NCBI GenBank assembly: GCA_009763385.1
Contig: CM019828.1
Location: 28,968,540 to 29,032,539, forward strand
DNA length: 64,000 bases
Direction: 5' to 3'
Source: Coix lacryma-jobi var. lacryma-jobi
Lineage: Eukaryota; Streptophyta; Magnoliopsida; Poales; Poaceae
Within the stretch, counting starts at the first letter, position 1, and each line of letters starts with the position of its first letter. Below the pieces are notes generated by a model. It did no database searches. It was not told the origin of the DNA and worked only from the letters and a program-made list of their open reading frames with translations. Shown here one piece after another: positions 1 through 9,552 of the stretch. The position numbers and the translations under genes were made by a program.

Positions 1-208
1 GCCGTACCGATGGACCGAGAGTGGCGAAGGGCGAACGTGAGGCTTGGACTGAGGGACCGGTGGCCCGAGGATCAGCTGTGGTGGCTGGCAGCCTGGGACA
101 GCGACGAGCGAAGACTTGCAGGCACGGTGTTGCCTGGGTCGAGGACCTAGGGACACATGTCGGTGGACGGGGTGCATGGGCGGTGCATCCCCTCTACAGC
201 TTCGGTTT

Positions 209-474
209 GGTGGTTGAGCCACGGAAAAACCACCGAGTGGACGGTTTCCAGGTTTGGGCCTCAAAACCTGGGCGCTGATGGTTTCCGAGTTTGGGCCACA
301 AAACTCGGGCTGAGGACGGTTTCCAGGTTTGGGCCTCAAAACCTGGGTGCTGCGGGTTTGCTGAGTTTGGGCCACAAAACTCAGGCTACGGTCGGCTGGT
401 TTCCCGGTTTGGGCCTCAAAACCGAGGGTTGGTCGTGAAGGCTGGTTTCCCGGTTTGGGCCTCAAAATCGGGGG
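209..474. repeat. Hairpin array in the LTR
   Basis: Seven consecutive inverted repeats lie at roughly 40-50 bp spacing. The first pairs GGTGGTT (209-215) with AACCACC (228-234). The following units share the core TTTGGGCC(A/T)CAAAA, while the outer stem bases change on both sides together: CCAGG/CCTGG, CCGAG/CTCGG, CCAGG/CCTGG, CTGAG/CTCAG, then two CCCGG-type units, here with small mismatches. The array is upstream of the presumed transcription start, so it lies in U3. Confidence 0.85.
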
Positions 475-1268
475 CGAAGTCCGTGAAAAGGACGAGCGGA
501 GCGGTGGCGGCACGTGGCGGCAATCGGTGAAGTTGCGTCGAGGCAAGGCTACCAGTTGTGCGGGCATGGCCGTCAGATCACCACCTACCACGAGTTGGTA
601 CAGAATAACCCTAGGGTTTAACGGGCTCGCTCTGTAATTAGAGAGGGGTAGAGTAGGAAATAGAATTAGGATAAGTAGAGGGAGACACCCTCCTCACATT
701 CTATCTCAGTCATTTTGCTCTTTGCACTTAGGGTTTCCTGCTCTCCCAATCCCCTGCTGTAGCTAGCTGAGATCCGCAGAGAACCATACCTCTGTGTACT
801 GGAGATTTTGAGGAAGTGAGACCGTAATCTCACTGTTGTAGCGTGTGGTAGCCACACGGTTGCAGATCGATGACTTGATTCGTGTTTTTGTTCGTGTTCT
901 TCGCGTTCTTCGTTTCTCCGTGATTTTCCCGTCACTCGATCTCCCTCTCTACTGCGTCTTTGCGAAATCCGTTTGAATCAACTTGTTCTTTATAGTGAGG
1001 AGATCATTTCCACCGAAGGAATTTATCTAACTCCTCACGAACAAGTAGATCGGGTTGATTTTGTGTTCGTGGGGGTTTTTCGTTCATACTCCTCCCCTTT
1101 CAATTTCCCGGTGTTTGAGTTGATTTGAGCGGATGATTTCTTGGGGATAGTCTCCTAACTACCTCGTGATCATTCTCTCCAAGTTTGGAAACATGGGATT
1201 GAGTTTTGATTCGGATTTGAGAGGTTGTGTGTGAAGGGCGATTGAAATTGCCCTCACTGGGCGGTCGC

Positions 1269-1525
1269 GGACAGTCCGCGGTTTTGACCGGCGGACAGTC
1301 CACGCGTCGGGCTCCGACCGAGCAGTGGTCGCGTGGCTTGGCTGGTTTTGCCTCGGGTGACCGCTGGACAGTCCGCCGTTGACAGGCACGGACAGTCCAG
1401 GCCCGAGCAGGGAACTTCCAGCAACTGTGCTGTTTCGGGGATTTTGCCGGTGGACAGTCTGCCATTCCCCCGCGGATAGTCCACGGTTGAGGCGGACAGT
1501 CTGGGATCGTACCGGCGGACAGTCC
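1269..1525. repeat. GGACAGTCC odd-palindrome array
   Basis: Eight copies of GGACAGTCC or a one-base variant lie at about 1269, 1293, 1366, 1390, 1452, 1473, 1494 and 1517, often extended to CGGACAGTCCG. Each is an inverted repeat around a single central A. The array occupies the position at which all other family-A LTRs in the window carry an ACCGGACGC array. Function is unknown. Confidence 0.85.
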
Positions 1526-1940
1526 GGGAACTCGCTGTGTGTTCCGGTTTAGTGCGTTTGCTCTCCCGACTTCTTCGCTTGGTCTCTAGACTTCTTGTTT
1601 GGCCTTAGAGTTGACCAAGGAACCTCTTTAGGTATCTTTGCTACTTGTAGCATCGGTATTTGGAGATTTCTCGATGTAGCCGTCTATCTACATTCGAGAT
1701 TTGGTTTTTGAGGGTCGAACTTGTGTCCGTACTTTTGGCGTTTGGTTTGCTATCACTTTGTGGTGCCTCGCTGTGATCCTAGGGATCATCCACCCTCTTC
1801 CAAGGGTCATGGGCATCACGGTTTCGATCGAAGCTTTCGGGGGTTGATTTTGGGAACAAAAGGCCAAAGTTTCGAGAGAAATTTTTGAGCTCCCATTCAC
1901 CCCCCTCTGGTCGCCTTGCTATTGCATTCTCGGTCCTTCA

Positions 1941-2368
1941 CTGACCCTGCAGTAATTGTGATCTTGCTCCTGCCATCATCACCCTTTTCAAGCACCACTT
2001 TGCGTCCCGAATCGTTCTTGACGTTCGGTGCGACCCACGGCTCGCCGATGACGACATTTTGCCTCTAGTCATATCGGCCTGTTTTAGATGAACCAAAATA
2101 GCAGGATTCCCTGCTTCCACCATATGAACCGGAAAAGGAGCAGTACTGATCTGCATCTCAGTAAGACTCAATCGTCCTTCATTAAGGGCCGATTGGACCT
2201 GTCGACAAAAAACATTACAATCATTAGTGGGATGAGAAAAAGAATTATGGTATTTGCAATAAGCCCTCCTTTTGAATTCGTCGGGTGATGGCAAAGTATA
2301 ATTAATTTTAAGATAAGTGAATTTAAGCAATTCATCAAATATTCGGTCACATTTGGAGAAATCAAAAG
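1941..2368 (-). pseudogene. Gypsy gag remnant
   Basis: Read on the minus strand this encodes part of a Gypsy Gag and the linker towards protease. A Cys/His cluster (YCKYHNSFSHPTNDC, a C-x2-H-x4-H-x4-C variant) is followed by conserved QSALNEGRL and PFPVHMVEAGNPAILV segments. The downstream linker is shifted by one base in an A run near 2054, since the other frame continues with the family-typical GRKVVLEKGDD. The remnant is cut on both sides by family-A LTRs (ending at 1940, starting at 2369), so it is the oldest visible layer of the nest. The family resembles Tat-type Gypsy elements, but too little remains to be sure. Confidence 0.7.
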
Positions 2369-2676
2369 TGCGGATACATGGGTGTATGCCGAGTCTCGAG
2401 TGATGAGTGATTGTCAACGGGTTTGATGCGCATGTTCTTTGGCTTGTGTTGTGCAACTGTCAAGCACGGATACAGTGATCGAAGGCAAGGTGAAGGTCAA
2501 GTAGAGACATGCCGTGTCGATGGATCGGGAGCGGTGAAGGGCGAACGTGAGGCTTGGACTGAGGGACCGGTGGCCTGAGGATCAGTTGTGGTGGCTGACA
2601 GCCTGGGACAGCGACAAGCGAAGACTTGCGTGTGGACGGGGTGCACGGGCGGTGCATCCCTTCTACGGCTCTGTTT

Positions 2677-2940
2677 GGTGGTTGAGCCACAGAAAAACCA
2701 CCGGTGGACAGTTTCCAGGTTTGGGCCACAAAACCTGGGTGTTGCGGGTTTGCCGAGTTTGGGCCACAAAACTCGGGCTGAGGTCGGTTTCCAGGTTTGG
2801 GCCTCAAAACCTAGACGCTGATCGGTTTCTGAGTTTGGGCCACAAAACTCAGGCGATGGACGGCTGGTTTCCCGGTTTGGGCCTCAAAACCGGGGGTTGG
2901 TCGTGAAGACAGGTTTCCCGGTTTCAGCCACAAAACCGGG
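2677..2940. repeat. Seven-hairpin array in LTR a
   Basis: Hairpin 1 is GGTGGTT (2677-2683) with AACCACC (2696-2702). Hairpin 2 is CCAGGTTT (2715-2722) with AAACCTGG (2731-2738). Five more follow to 2940, with stems CCGAG, CCAGG, CTGAG, CCCGG and CCCGG and their complements. The loop core is GGGCCAC or GGGCCTC, changed to CAGCCAC only in the last unit. This copy is the cleanest example of stem covariation with a fixed loop. Confidence 0.9.
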
Positions 2941-3138
2941 GGCGAGGTCTGTGAAAAGGATGAGCGGAGCGGTGGCGACACGTGGTGGCAATCGGTGAGG
3001 TCGCGTCGAGGCAAAGCTACCAGTTGTGCGGGCGTGGCCGTCGGATCACCATCAACTTCGAGTTGGTCAGGAATACCCTTAGGGTTCGCCTGCTCGCTCA
3101 TTACCAGTAGGGGTAGAAGGGGAATAATTGTATTAGGC

Positions 3139-3145
3139 TATATAA
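3139..3145 (+). promoter_or_regulatory. TATA box of LTR a
   Basis: TATATAA within GGCTATATAAGGAGAGGC. It places the U3/R boundary near 3170, so the hairpin array is U3 and the ACCGGACGC array is transcribed R/U5. LTRs c and d and the A3 LTRs have GGATAAGTAGAGGGAGAC here, a much weaker TATA match. Confidence 0.6.
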
Positions 3146-3478
3146 GGAGAGGCAGCCCCTCTCTCCAGACTATCTCAGCCATTGCTATTTTCATTCTAGG
3201 CTTTCCTGCTTCCCAATCCCTACTGTAGCTACTGAGATCCGTAGAGACGGTGAACAATACCTCTGTGTATTTGCTTTTTGAGGAAACGAGACCGTAATCT
3301 CGTTCTCCTCGTGGGGACGAATTTCGGCTGGCAATTCGTGGTTTGATTTGTGTTTTGAACTTGTTCTTCGCGTTCTTCGTTTTGTCCATGATTTTCCCGT
3401 TGATCGTTCTCTCTCTACGTTGATTCGTTTTGGGTGAGTCCGAGTCGAATCGGTGGATGAACAGTGGGATTTCAGGGT

Positions 3479-3742
3479 GACCGGACGCTGACCAGTGCGT
3501 ACGATCGTTGAGAGTCTCGCTGCTCAGTTCGGCGAAGGGTTGACCGGACGCACCAACTTTGCGTGACCGGACGCACATCGTGCACTGTTCATCGTTGGTG
3601 TCTTTGTCTGACCGGACGCTCAGGCTGTGACCGGACGCTTAATGACAGTGAGTCCGGTCACAAACAGAGAGCTCCCAAACTGGCTTTTCACCGACCGGAC
3701 GCGTCCGGTGTCCACTAACCGGACGCTGGCCAGAGTCCGGTC
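3479..3742. repeat. ACCGGACGC palindromic array in LTR a
   Basis: About ten copies of GACCGGACGC or its complement GCGTCCGGTC, in mixed orientation, are separated by 10-40 bp. They include a perfect 16-bp palindrome ACCGGACGCGTCCGGT at 3694-3709. The array is dense in CpG and lies downstream of the TATA box, in the part present at the 5' end of the transcript. Confidence 0.85.
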
Positions 3743-4013
3743 AAGTGCAGTTCACATGCTTTCGTCTGTGGTTCGTTCGTCCGTTGTCAGTTTTGATTTC
3801 CGGCTTTTGCGTTGGGTTTTGAGAGTTGTGTTGTGTCTCGTTGTGCTTCTTGGAAGCATCCACCCTACATCTAGGGTCGTGGACACTCGCAAGCCCTAGG
3901 TTTGCTCTTGGGGTTGATTCTCGAAATAGTGGGGACAAGTTTCTGAAAAGAAATTTGAAGCTCCCATTCACCCCTCTCTGGTCACTTTATGGTAGCACTT
4001 TCGGTCCTTCAAT

Positions 4014-4025
4014 TGGTATCGGAGC
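4014..4025 (+). other. Primer binding site of A1
   Basis: TGGTATCGGAGC lies two bases after the LTR end. It matches the 3' end of plant initiator tRNA-Met (usual form TGGTATCAGAGC) with one change. The gag ATG follows 50 bp later. Confidence 0.85.
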
Positions 4026-4074
4026 AGGTTAAGGATATTCCACCTTAGCCGGTTCTAGATCCACAGAAGGCGAC

Positions 4075-6702
4075 ATGGATCGCGGCGTGGGCAAACCGCC
4101 GTTTTTCGATGGGACGAACTATGCGTATTGGACGATACGCATGTCGGCCTATCTTCAGAGCATGGGTGCTTCTGTCTGGGAGATTTGCAACAAGGAAGAT
4201 TACGTGGTCTTGGCTGCTCATGCTACTCAGCTGTAGATCGATGAGCATGAAGCCAATAGTCGAGCCCGTAACGCTCTTTTCTCCTGTTTGAGCATGTCTG
4301 AGTTTGATCGTGTTTCTCACCTCCCCAGGGCTCGTGAGATTTGGGTGACCCTCATGCGCTTTCATGAGGGAACCACTCAAGTCAAATCCCGTCTCTATGA
4401 GTTGCACAAGCGGGAGTATGAGAACTTTTGACACATGCCTGGCGAGAGCATAGAGAGTTTATTCGCTCGCTTTCAGGTGATTGTCAACAGGATGAGGGCT
4501 AACAAGGAGCTGTTGCCTTTCGAAGATCATGAGAGGGCTTTGAAGCTTTTACATACTCTCTATCGGTCGGTGTGGGACTCTAAGGTTCAGGCGATCATCG
4601 AATCACCTAACTATGAGACCCTCACATGCGACGAGCTCTTCAGTAAGCTCAAGTCCAGTGAGATTGATGCCATGGCGAGGGCTTCTTATGAGAATCCTTC
4701 TGGCCCGTCGATGGCTTTGCTTTCTGGCTCTTCTGCTAACCCCTCTGGAGGATTTGAACTTTCTTCTCTTCTTTCTGTCACAGAGGAGCAGCTGGAGTTC
4801 ATGGGGGATGACGAGTTAACTTTGCTTGCCAACCGGTTCTCATGGTTGCACAACAACCGCATGAACCGTCGCCGCGGAGGAGGACGCTCTGGATGTTTCG
4901 AGTGCGGCGACCCCGACCACTTCATCGCCAACTGTCCCAAGAAGAACAAGCAAGCTTTTGGGAAGGGCGAACATGGGCACAAGTTTGACTTCGGCAAGCG
5001 CAAGGAGAAGTACGTCCCCGCGAAGCACAAGCGGAAGGGCGGCTTCAACAAGGAGTACATCAAGAAGAAGTACTTGGAGAAGGCCCAGGCTGAGTAGCTT
5101 GCTTTCTTCGCCACGCTCAGCGATGTCGGTGACTCGGATGACGACTCTGCTTCCTCATGCGACGATGAGTCCGAGAAGAAGAAGAAGATCGAGGACAAGC
5201 TGAACGGCCTCTGCTTCTTCGCCGACAACGAGGGCTTTTGCACCATGGCCCTCGGCAAGGAGGTCGACAGCCAGCTGGAGGAGACCCCTCGGAACGATGA
5301 CGACGATGATGACACCTCCCAGGTATCTCAGACCCCCGACGAGCTTTCTGCTAAGGTCGAGAAACTTAGTGCCGCCCTTCTGAGTCAAGATAAACTGCTT
5401 AGGCGTGCTGCTAGAGAGCGAAAGGAGTTTAGGCAGAAGTGGGAGGATACGGTGAAGGAACTTGAATCTGTCAAGTCCACCGTTGTTGTGTCTGAGGAGG
5501 ACGAGTGTGAGATGTGGTCCAAGCACATGACTGACCTTCTCATTTTGAGGGGGAAGTATGTTGCTTTGGTTGGAGAGATGGATGAGCTGAAGGCTAGACC
5601 GGGGTTGTTGGGTGCGTGCAAGTCTTGTGCAGGCTTGCAATCCGAGTTGGCAGAGAAGAATGCCAAAATTGTGTCTCTTGAGAAGGCCAGCTCGGGTAGC
5701 ACTTGTGTGTCTAGGTGTGTTTTGTGTGAGGGTTTGGAGATGGAGATTGCAAACGTGAAGCATGACAAGATGCAAACCGAGGAGGAAAACACATACATTC
5801 AGACCATCTTGTCATGGGTGTCTTGTGGTGAGCCGCAGCTTGGGATGATGATTGCCCAATTCAAGCGAGCTGCTGGAGGTCCTGGTGTAGGCTTTGCTCA
5901 GGGTGTTGAGTGTGCTTCATCTTTTGGTAAGATTGGAGAGTCGAGTGGTCTTAACTCGAGTGAGAAGCCCAACTCCACCACTACTCCCAAACTGACCAAG
6001 ATTCCACAAAAAGAGCCTTTCAAGCCTAACACTGAGGATGGGGTGTTTGTTGAACCACCAAGAGCTCCACCCAAGAAACAGACATTGGCTCCAAAACCAA
6101 ACCACCTCAAGAACAAGCTAGACACCATGCCACCTATCCAAGAGGAGCTCATGCCACAGAAGGGCAAAGTGATCCACACCCACTACCGTGAGTACCAACA
6201 ACCCCCTATGAGAGCGGTGAGGTACCATTGTGAGCACTGTGGGAGAGATGGACACTTGAGGGAGTTTTGCTTTTGGTGCAAGAGAGAGGAGCGCCGTGCA
6301 AAGGAGATGAACAACATGGACATGTACCATCCTTTCCATGATGTACATGTGTTGAACGTTCAGAGGCGTGCTGCTAGGCCTAGAGGTCCAATGCCTCAAG
6401 GTTCTAGGCCTAGGCTGCAAGGAGGTCGTGCCCGGCGGGAGCCTGCAGTTGTGGGCTATGGACCCCGTGGCGGTGGCTTTGTAGTTGAGCGTTTTCCCCC
6501 ACCGCATTTTGAGTATCGTGATGGACGCTCTTCTCTTAGCAGACCACGTTTTCCTCAACGTGGTGATCGCTTTCCCAGTAGGCGTGCTAGGAATGGTTTT
6601 TCCACTAACCGTTCTTTTGAGCAACCGGCCCAACACTGGTATAATTCCCATTTTACTCACCCCAGTGTTGGACCGTATGCTCACCCTATGTCTTTTTATT
6701 GA
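4075..6702 (+). pseudogene. gag: Gag polyprotein of A1 internal region a, three stops
   Basis: The single frame of 876 codons starts MDRGVGKPPFFDG and ends AHPMSFY. The N-terminal part (residues about 10-200) resembles the UBN2-type Gag domain of plant Copia elements. A CCHC knuckle CFECGDPDHFIANC starts at residue 274. A Ser/Asp-rich acidic stretch and a Lys-rich segment follow near 340-400, then a heptad-like region, and a second CCHC knuckle CEHCGRDGHLREFC at residue 719. The Arg/Gly-rich tail may bind RNA. In-frame stops are TAG 4234 (CAG in sister copies), TGA 4429 (CGA) and TAG 5095 (CAG); no frameshift was seen. Gag would form the particle and package the RNA; this copy cannot make it. 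Confidence 0.9.
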
Positions 6703-6716
6703 TGTAGGTAAAGCGA
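6691..6716 (+). promoter_or_regulatory. gag/pol junction with acceptor-like AG
   Basis: Gag ends TGA at 6700-6702, with TAA also in the gag frame at 6709. The pol frame is closed by TAG at 6705-6707 and opens directly after it with GTA AAG CGA. The run CTTTTTATTGATGTAG ending at 6707 looks like a plant 3' splice site, and splicing there would start the exon exactly in the pol frame. The same arrangement is present in A2 (22541) and A3 (59746). Splicing is inferred, not shown. Confidence 0.45.
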
Positions 6717-7983
6717 TTGGAGAACGTTTGGTTGGTGGATTCCGGGTGCTCAAGGTATATGACCGGAAACGCCAAGTGGTTCTCCAGTCTTAGTCCTATT
6801 GCCGGAAAGGAGTTTATCACCTTCGGCGACAATAGCAAAGGTAAGGTGTTGTCTTGTGGGTCTGTGCGAGTTAATGAGCACTTGGTGTTGCGTGATGTTG
6901 CTCTTGTTTCTAACTTGCATTTTAACCTTCTTTCTGTTTTGCAACTTTTCAATGATCACAATGAGATTCGTTTTAAGCCAAATCTCAGTCGTATTTTGGA
7001 TCCTCAGGGCAATCTTGTATGTTTGATTTTGCCCTTTGGAAAAGTCTTTCGTGCGAATTTCTCGGAGTCGTTTGGAATTTCATGTTGTCTTGTGGCTGGT
7101 CCTTCCTCCTCTGATCTTTGGAAGTGGCATAGGAGACTGGGACATTTCTGATCTTTGGAAGTGGCATAGGAGACTGGGACATTTGAGCTTCGACTTGCTT
7201 GCAAGGCTTAGCTCACTTGGCCTAATCCGAGGATTGCCCAAGTTGTTCATGGAGAAGGATCTTGTTTGCCATTCTTGTAGACATGGGAAGATGGTCGCCG
7301 CTCCCCACCATCTAGTGACTCAGGTCATGACTAAGCGCCCTGGAGAGCTTTTACACATGGACCTTGTTGGTCCAGCTCGAGTGAGTTTGGTTGGGGGGAA
7401 GTGGTATGTACTTGTTGTTGTTGACGATTTTTTGAGATATTCGTGGGTCTTCTTTTTGACTGAGAAGACTGAGACTTTCTCTTTTGCTCGCAATCTGATT
7501 CTGCGTCTTCAGAACGAGTTCCCTATGAACTCGATGCGAGCTATTCGTAGTGATAATGGTTTCGAATTCAAGAATTCGGACTTTGAGAAGTTTTGTAACT
7601 CTTTTGGTTTGGAGCATCAGTTTTCTTCCCCCTACACACCGCCACAAAATGGTGTTGTAGAGAGGAAGAATCGGACCCTTGTGGAGATGGCCAGGACGAT
7701 GCTCGATGAGCATAAGACTCCTAGGCGATATTGGGCCGAAGCTATGAACACAACATGCTATATTTCCAATCGCATTTTTCTCCGAGCTTTCTTGAAAAAG
7801 ACTTCTTATGAGTTGCGTTTTCGAAAATAGCCCAAAGTAAGTTATTTTCGAGTTTTTGGTTGCCACTGTTTTATACTTAAGAAAGGCAACCTGGACAAAT
7901 TTGAGTCTCATTCTTCTAACGGTGTATTTTTGGGTTATGGCATTCATACTCGCGCATATCGTGTACTTAACCTTGATACTAAC
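6708..7983 (+). pseudogene. pol: Pol of A1, first part: protease and integrase
   Basis: The aspartic protease motif WLVDSGCSRYMTGN lies near 6727. The integrase has an HHCC finger (WHRRLGHL, then VCHSCRHGK) and a DDE core: D in LLHMDLVGP, D in IRSDNG near 7550, E in NGVVERKN near 7660. A 37-bp tandem duplication (7110-7146 and 7147-7183) shifts the frame at the finger. A TAG at 7828 replaces the Gln codon of sister copies. The reading frame stops at 7983, where a 1.57-kb solo LTR is inserted, and resumes at 9553. Confidence 0.88.
7110..7183 (+). repeat. 37-bp tandem duplication in pol
   Basis: The 37 bases from 7110 are repeated exactly at 7147-7183, covering the start of the integrase finger. 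None of the other family-A copies has it. It adds 37 bases, which shifts the frame by one. Confidence 0.95.
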
Positions 7984-9552
7984 TGTTAACACCAGATTTT
8001 TGCATGCACAAGCTTATGACAGGTAGGCCCAATCGACAGTGAAAAGGGGATTCGGCGAGCGACCAAGCAGATGGTTAGCCTTCAGGGTCTTCAGCAAACG
8101 TCTATGCGGTCGGCTATTTTACGAGGCGATGATTCCATTCGGCAACATGAATATGGCAGGTAAAAGCCGACCTCCACGGAAGACACGTGGCGATAAAGGA
8201 CGCCGAAGAAGAATAGAAGTAGGATTTGTATCTTTCCAAATTTCGTTGTATGAGTCGTAATTGTTTAGGACTCATGTTTTGTCCAGGGTATAAATATAAG
8301 CCCTCGACCATTGTAAAATTGTTCACAACCATATCAATACAAACCGGCCCCGCGCCACCTTCGAGTCCTTAGTCGTGTCGTCGAGTTCTTCGAGAGGAAT
8401 CATCGATCCATCGACCTCCGTAAGTACCGGCAACCTTGCTATCATGTCTAGTATCATGCGGTGGATTTAGATATGATGCAAGTAGTCTCGTATGTTAAGC
8501 ATAGTATCGTGCAGCGGATTTAAGCTTATGACGGGAAGTTTTTGCTTATGCCTTGTATCGTGCGGTGGATTAAGTCATGAGTGAAAATAGTTATCGGCTC
8601 TATTAGATTTGGCAGATCTAATAGATTCATTAAGTTATCACGTGTTATATGTTTTTATTTATTTAACTCTTGTAACACTCTTTTGCCCAATCTAGATTGA
8701 TCTTTGTTCGGTCTTGTCGCACGAGTTTGCTTGTGTTCTTTTTTAATCATAAGATCATGATGGCCGAATCAACTGTCAATCTAGATTGTCACATGTTGTG
8801 GGTTCATGCATGTCAATTATGGTTAAGCTTTGATGAAACTAGGTGTCGTGCGGCAGATGCAGGTTTTAGATTAGTTTGATCGTGCTTGCTTGTTTGTTCC
8901 TTCTTCGTGGACCCCAATTCGGCTGGTTTGCCGATTTTGGTTAAGCTTACACGAGTAATGAGCCTTTATAGATCTGTCCAAATACATGCATGCTTTTAGC
9001 TTGTTATAATTAGATTGTATCATGCAGTGGATTAATCTAATTCTAAGAAGTGGTGTAGACTTATAGCAAGTGGTATCATGCAGTGGATTAGCTTTGCTTG
9101 AGTTTATACCTGACCGGTTTATGAAGACTAAACGTGCGGCAGATTAGTTGGATTAGCCTATGCATGTGTTATTTGAATAGATCTATATTTGCAAGTTACC
9201 TGTTTATAATATCTTTAATTTGTTCAAGCATGTCTTTTTTACATATGCATTCGGCAGTTAATATGCTTTACATACTCTGTTCTCATACTAGCCGAATGAC
9301 TTTATAAACATGCTCTAACAGACAGCTTCTATAGTTGTGTGCCGTCGTGATTGGCTTTCAAAGCCGTACATATGGAACTGTCTGGTTTTAACCGACATGT
9401 TCCAACGGTATTCTCACAGTTTTTTCCCTTGTTGGTTTTCAGGTCAAACCGACTGGCACGTCTCCGGGTTCAGCACATTCCGGGCACCCGATTGAAGCTA
9501 GCTTTTCGGCTTGCTGTGTGCTTGGCGTGAGGTGTCATGTTTTGCGTCAACA
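7984..9552 (+). mobile_element. Solo LTR of an unrelated retrotransposon
   Basis: The 1569-bp insert starts TGTTAACACC and ends GCGTCAACA, flanked by the perfect 5-bp duplication CTAAC (7979-7983 and 9553-9557). Interrupting the pol frame confirms both borders. TATAAATA at 8289-8296 suggests a plus-strand LTR promoter. It contains no retroviral coding domain, primer site or second LTR, so it is best read as a solo LTR left by LTR-LTR recombination, probably of a Gypsy element. The only longer open frames are short and unrecognised. Confidence 0.85.
8452..9146 (+). repeat. Seven dispersed copies of TATCRTGCRGYGGATTA
   Basis: Near-identical copies lie at about 8452, 8505, 8556, 8844, 9018, 9074 and 9131, all in the same orientation, in the second half of the solo LTR. 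Spacing varies from about 50 to 290 bp, so this is not a simple tandem repeat. Function is unknown. Confidence 0.75.

Larger units (their letters stand above)
1..1940 (+). repeat. Family-A Copia LTR, divergent subtype (5' end outside window)
   Basis: This is the right-hand 1.94 kb of a family-A LTR. It aligns by eye with the LTRs that begin at 2369, 13203, 17031 and 27353: the same hairpin array and the same promoter-proximal block (a weak TATA-like GGATAAGTAGA near 670). It ends in CGGTCCTTCA at 1940. No primer binding site follows, so it is a 3' LTR or a solo LTR whose left part lies outside the window. Its second half differs from the other LTRs: the ACCGGACGC array is replaced by a GGACAGTCC array, and the sequence before the terminus has diverged. 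It sits in a Gypsy gag remnant. Confidence 0.85.
2369..4011 (+). repeat. LTR a of A1
   Basis: It starts TGCGGATACATGGG at 2369 and ends GGTCCTTCA at 4011, immediately before a primer binding site. At 1643 bp it is shorter than LTR b. About 246 bp is missing near 3422 (the equivalent of 14258-14503 in LTR b), and about 24 bp is missing inside the ACCGGACGC array. Like LTR b it lacks a block of about 46 bp (equivalent to 119-165 in the first LTR). Confidence 0.9.

Noticed and set aside
2677..2940. Possible CRISPR-like array
   Set aside because: The units are palindromic with variable stems and a fixed loop, with no unique spacers of constant length and no cas genes, in a plant genome.
4686..5315. 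Long antisense frames opposite gag (also 5155-5775, 15946-16389, 21222-22016, 30666-31601, 60675-61295)
   Set aside because: They are mirror frames of the GC-rich or Lys/Glu-rich gag. They have no domain, and their boundaries follow codon bias of the sense gene.
6485..6793. A third open frame crossing the gag/pol stop codons (also 22187-22627)
   Set aside because: It bridges the junction in the frame that is neither gag nor pol and encodes nothing recognisable, so it does not offer a frameshift route.
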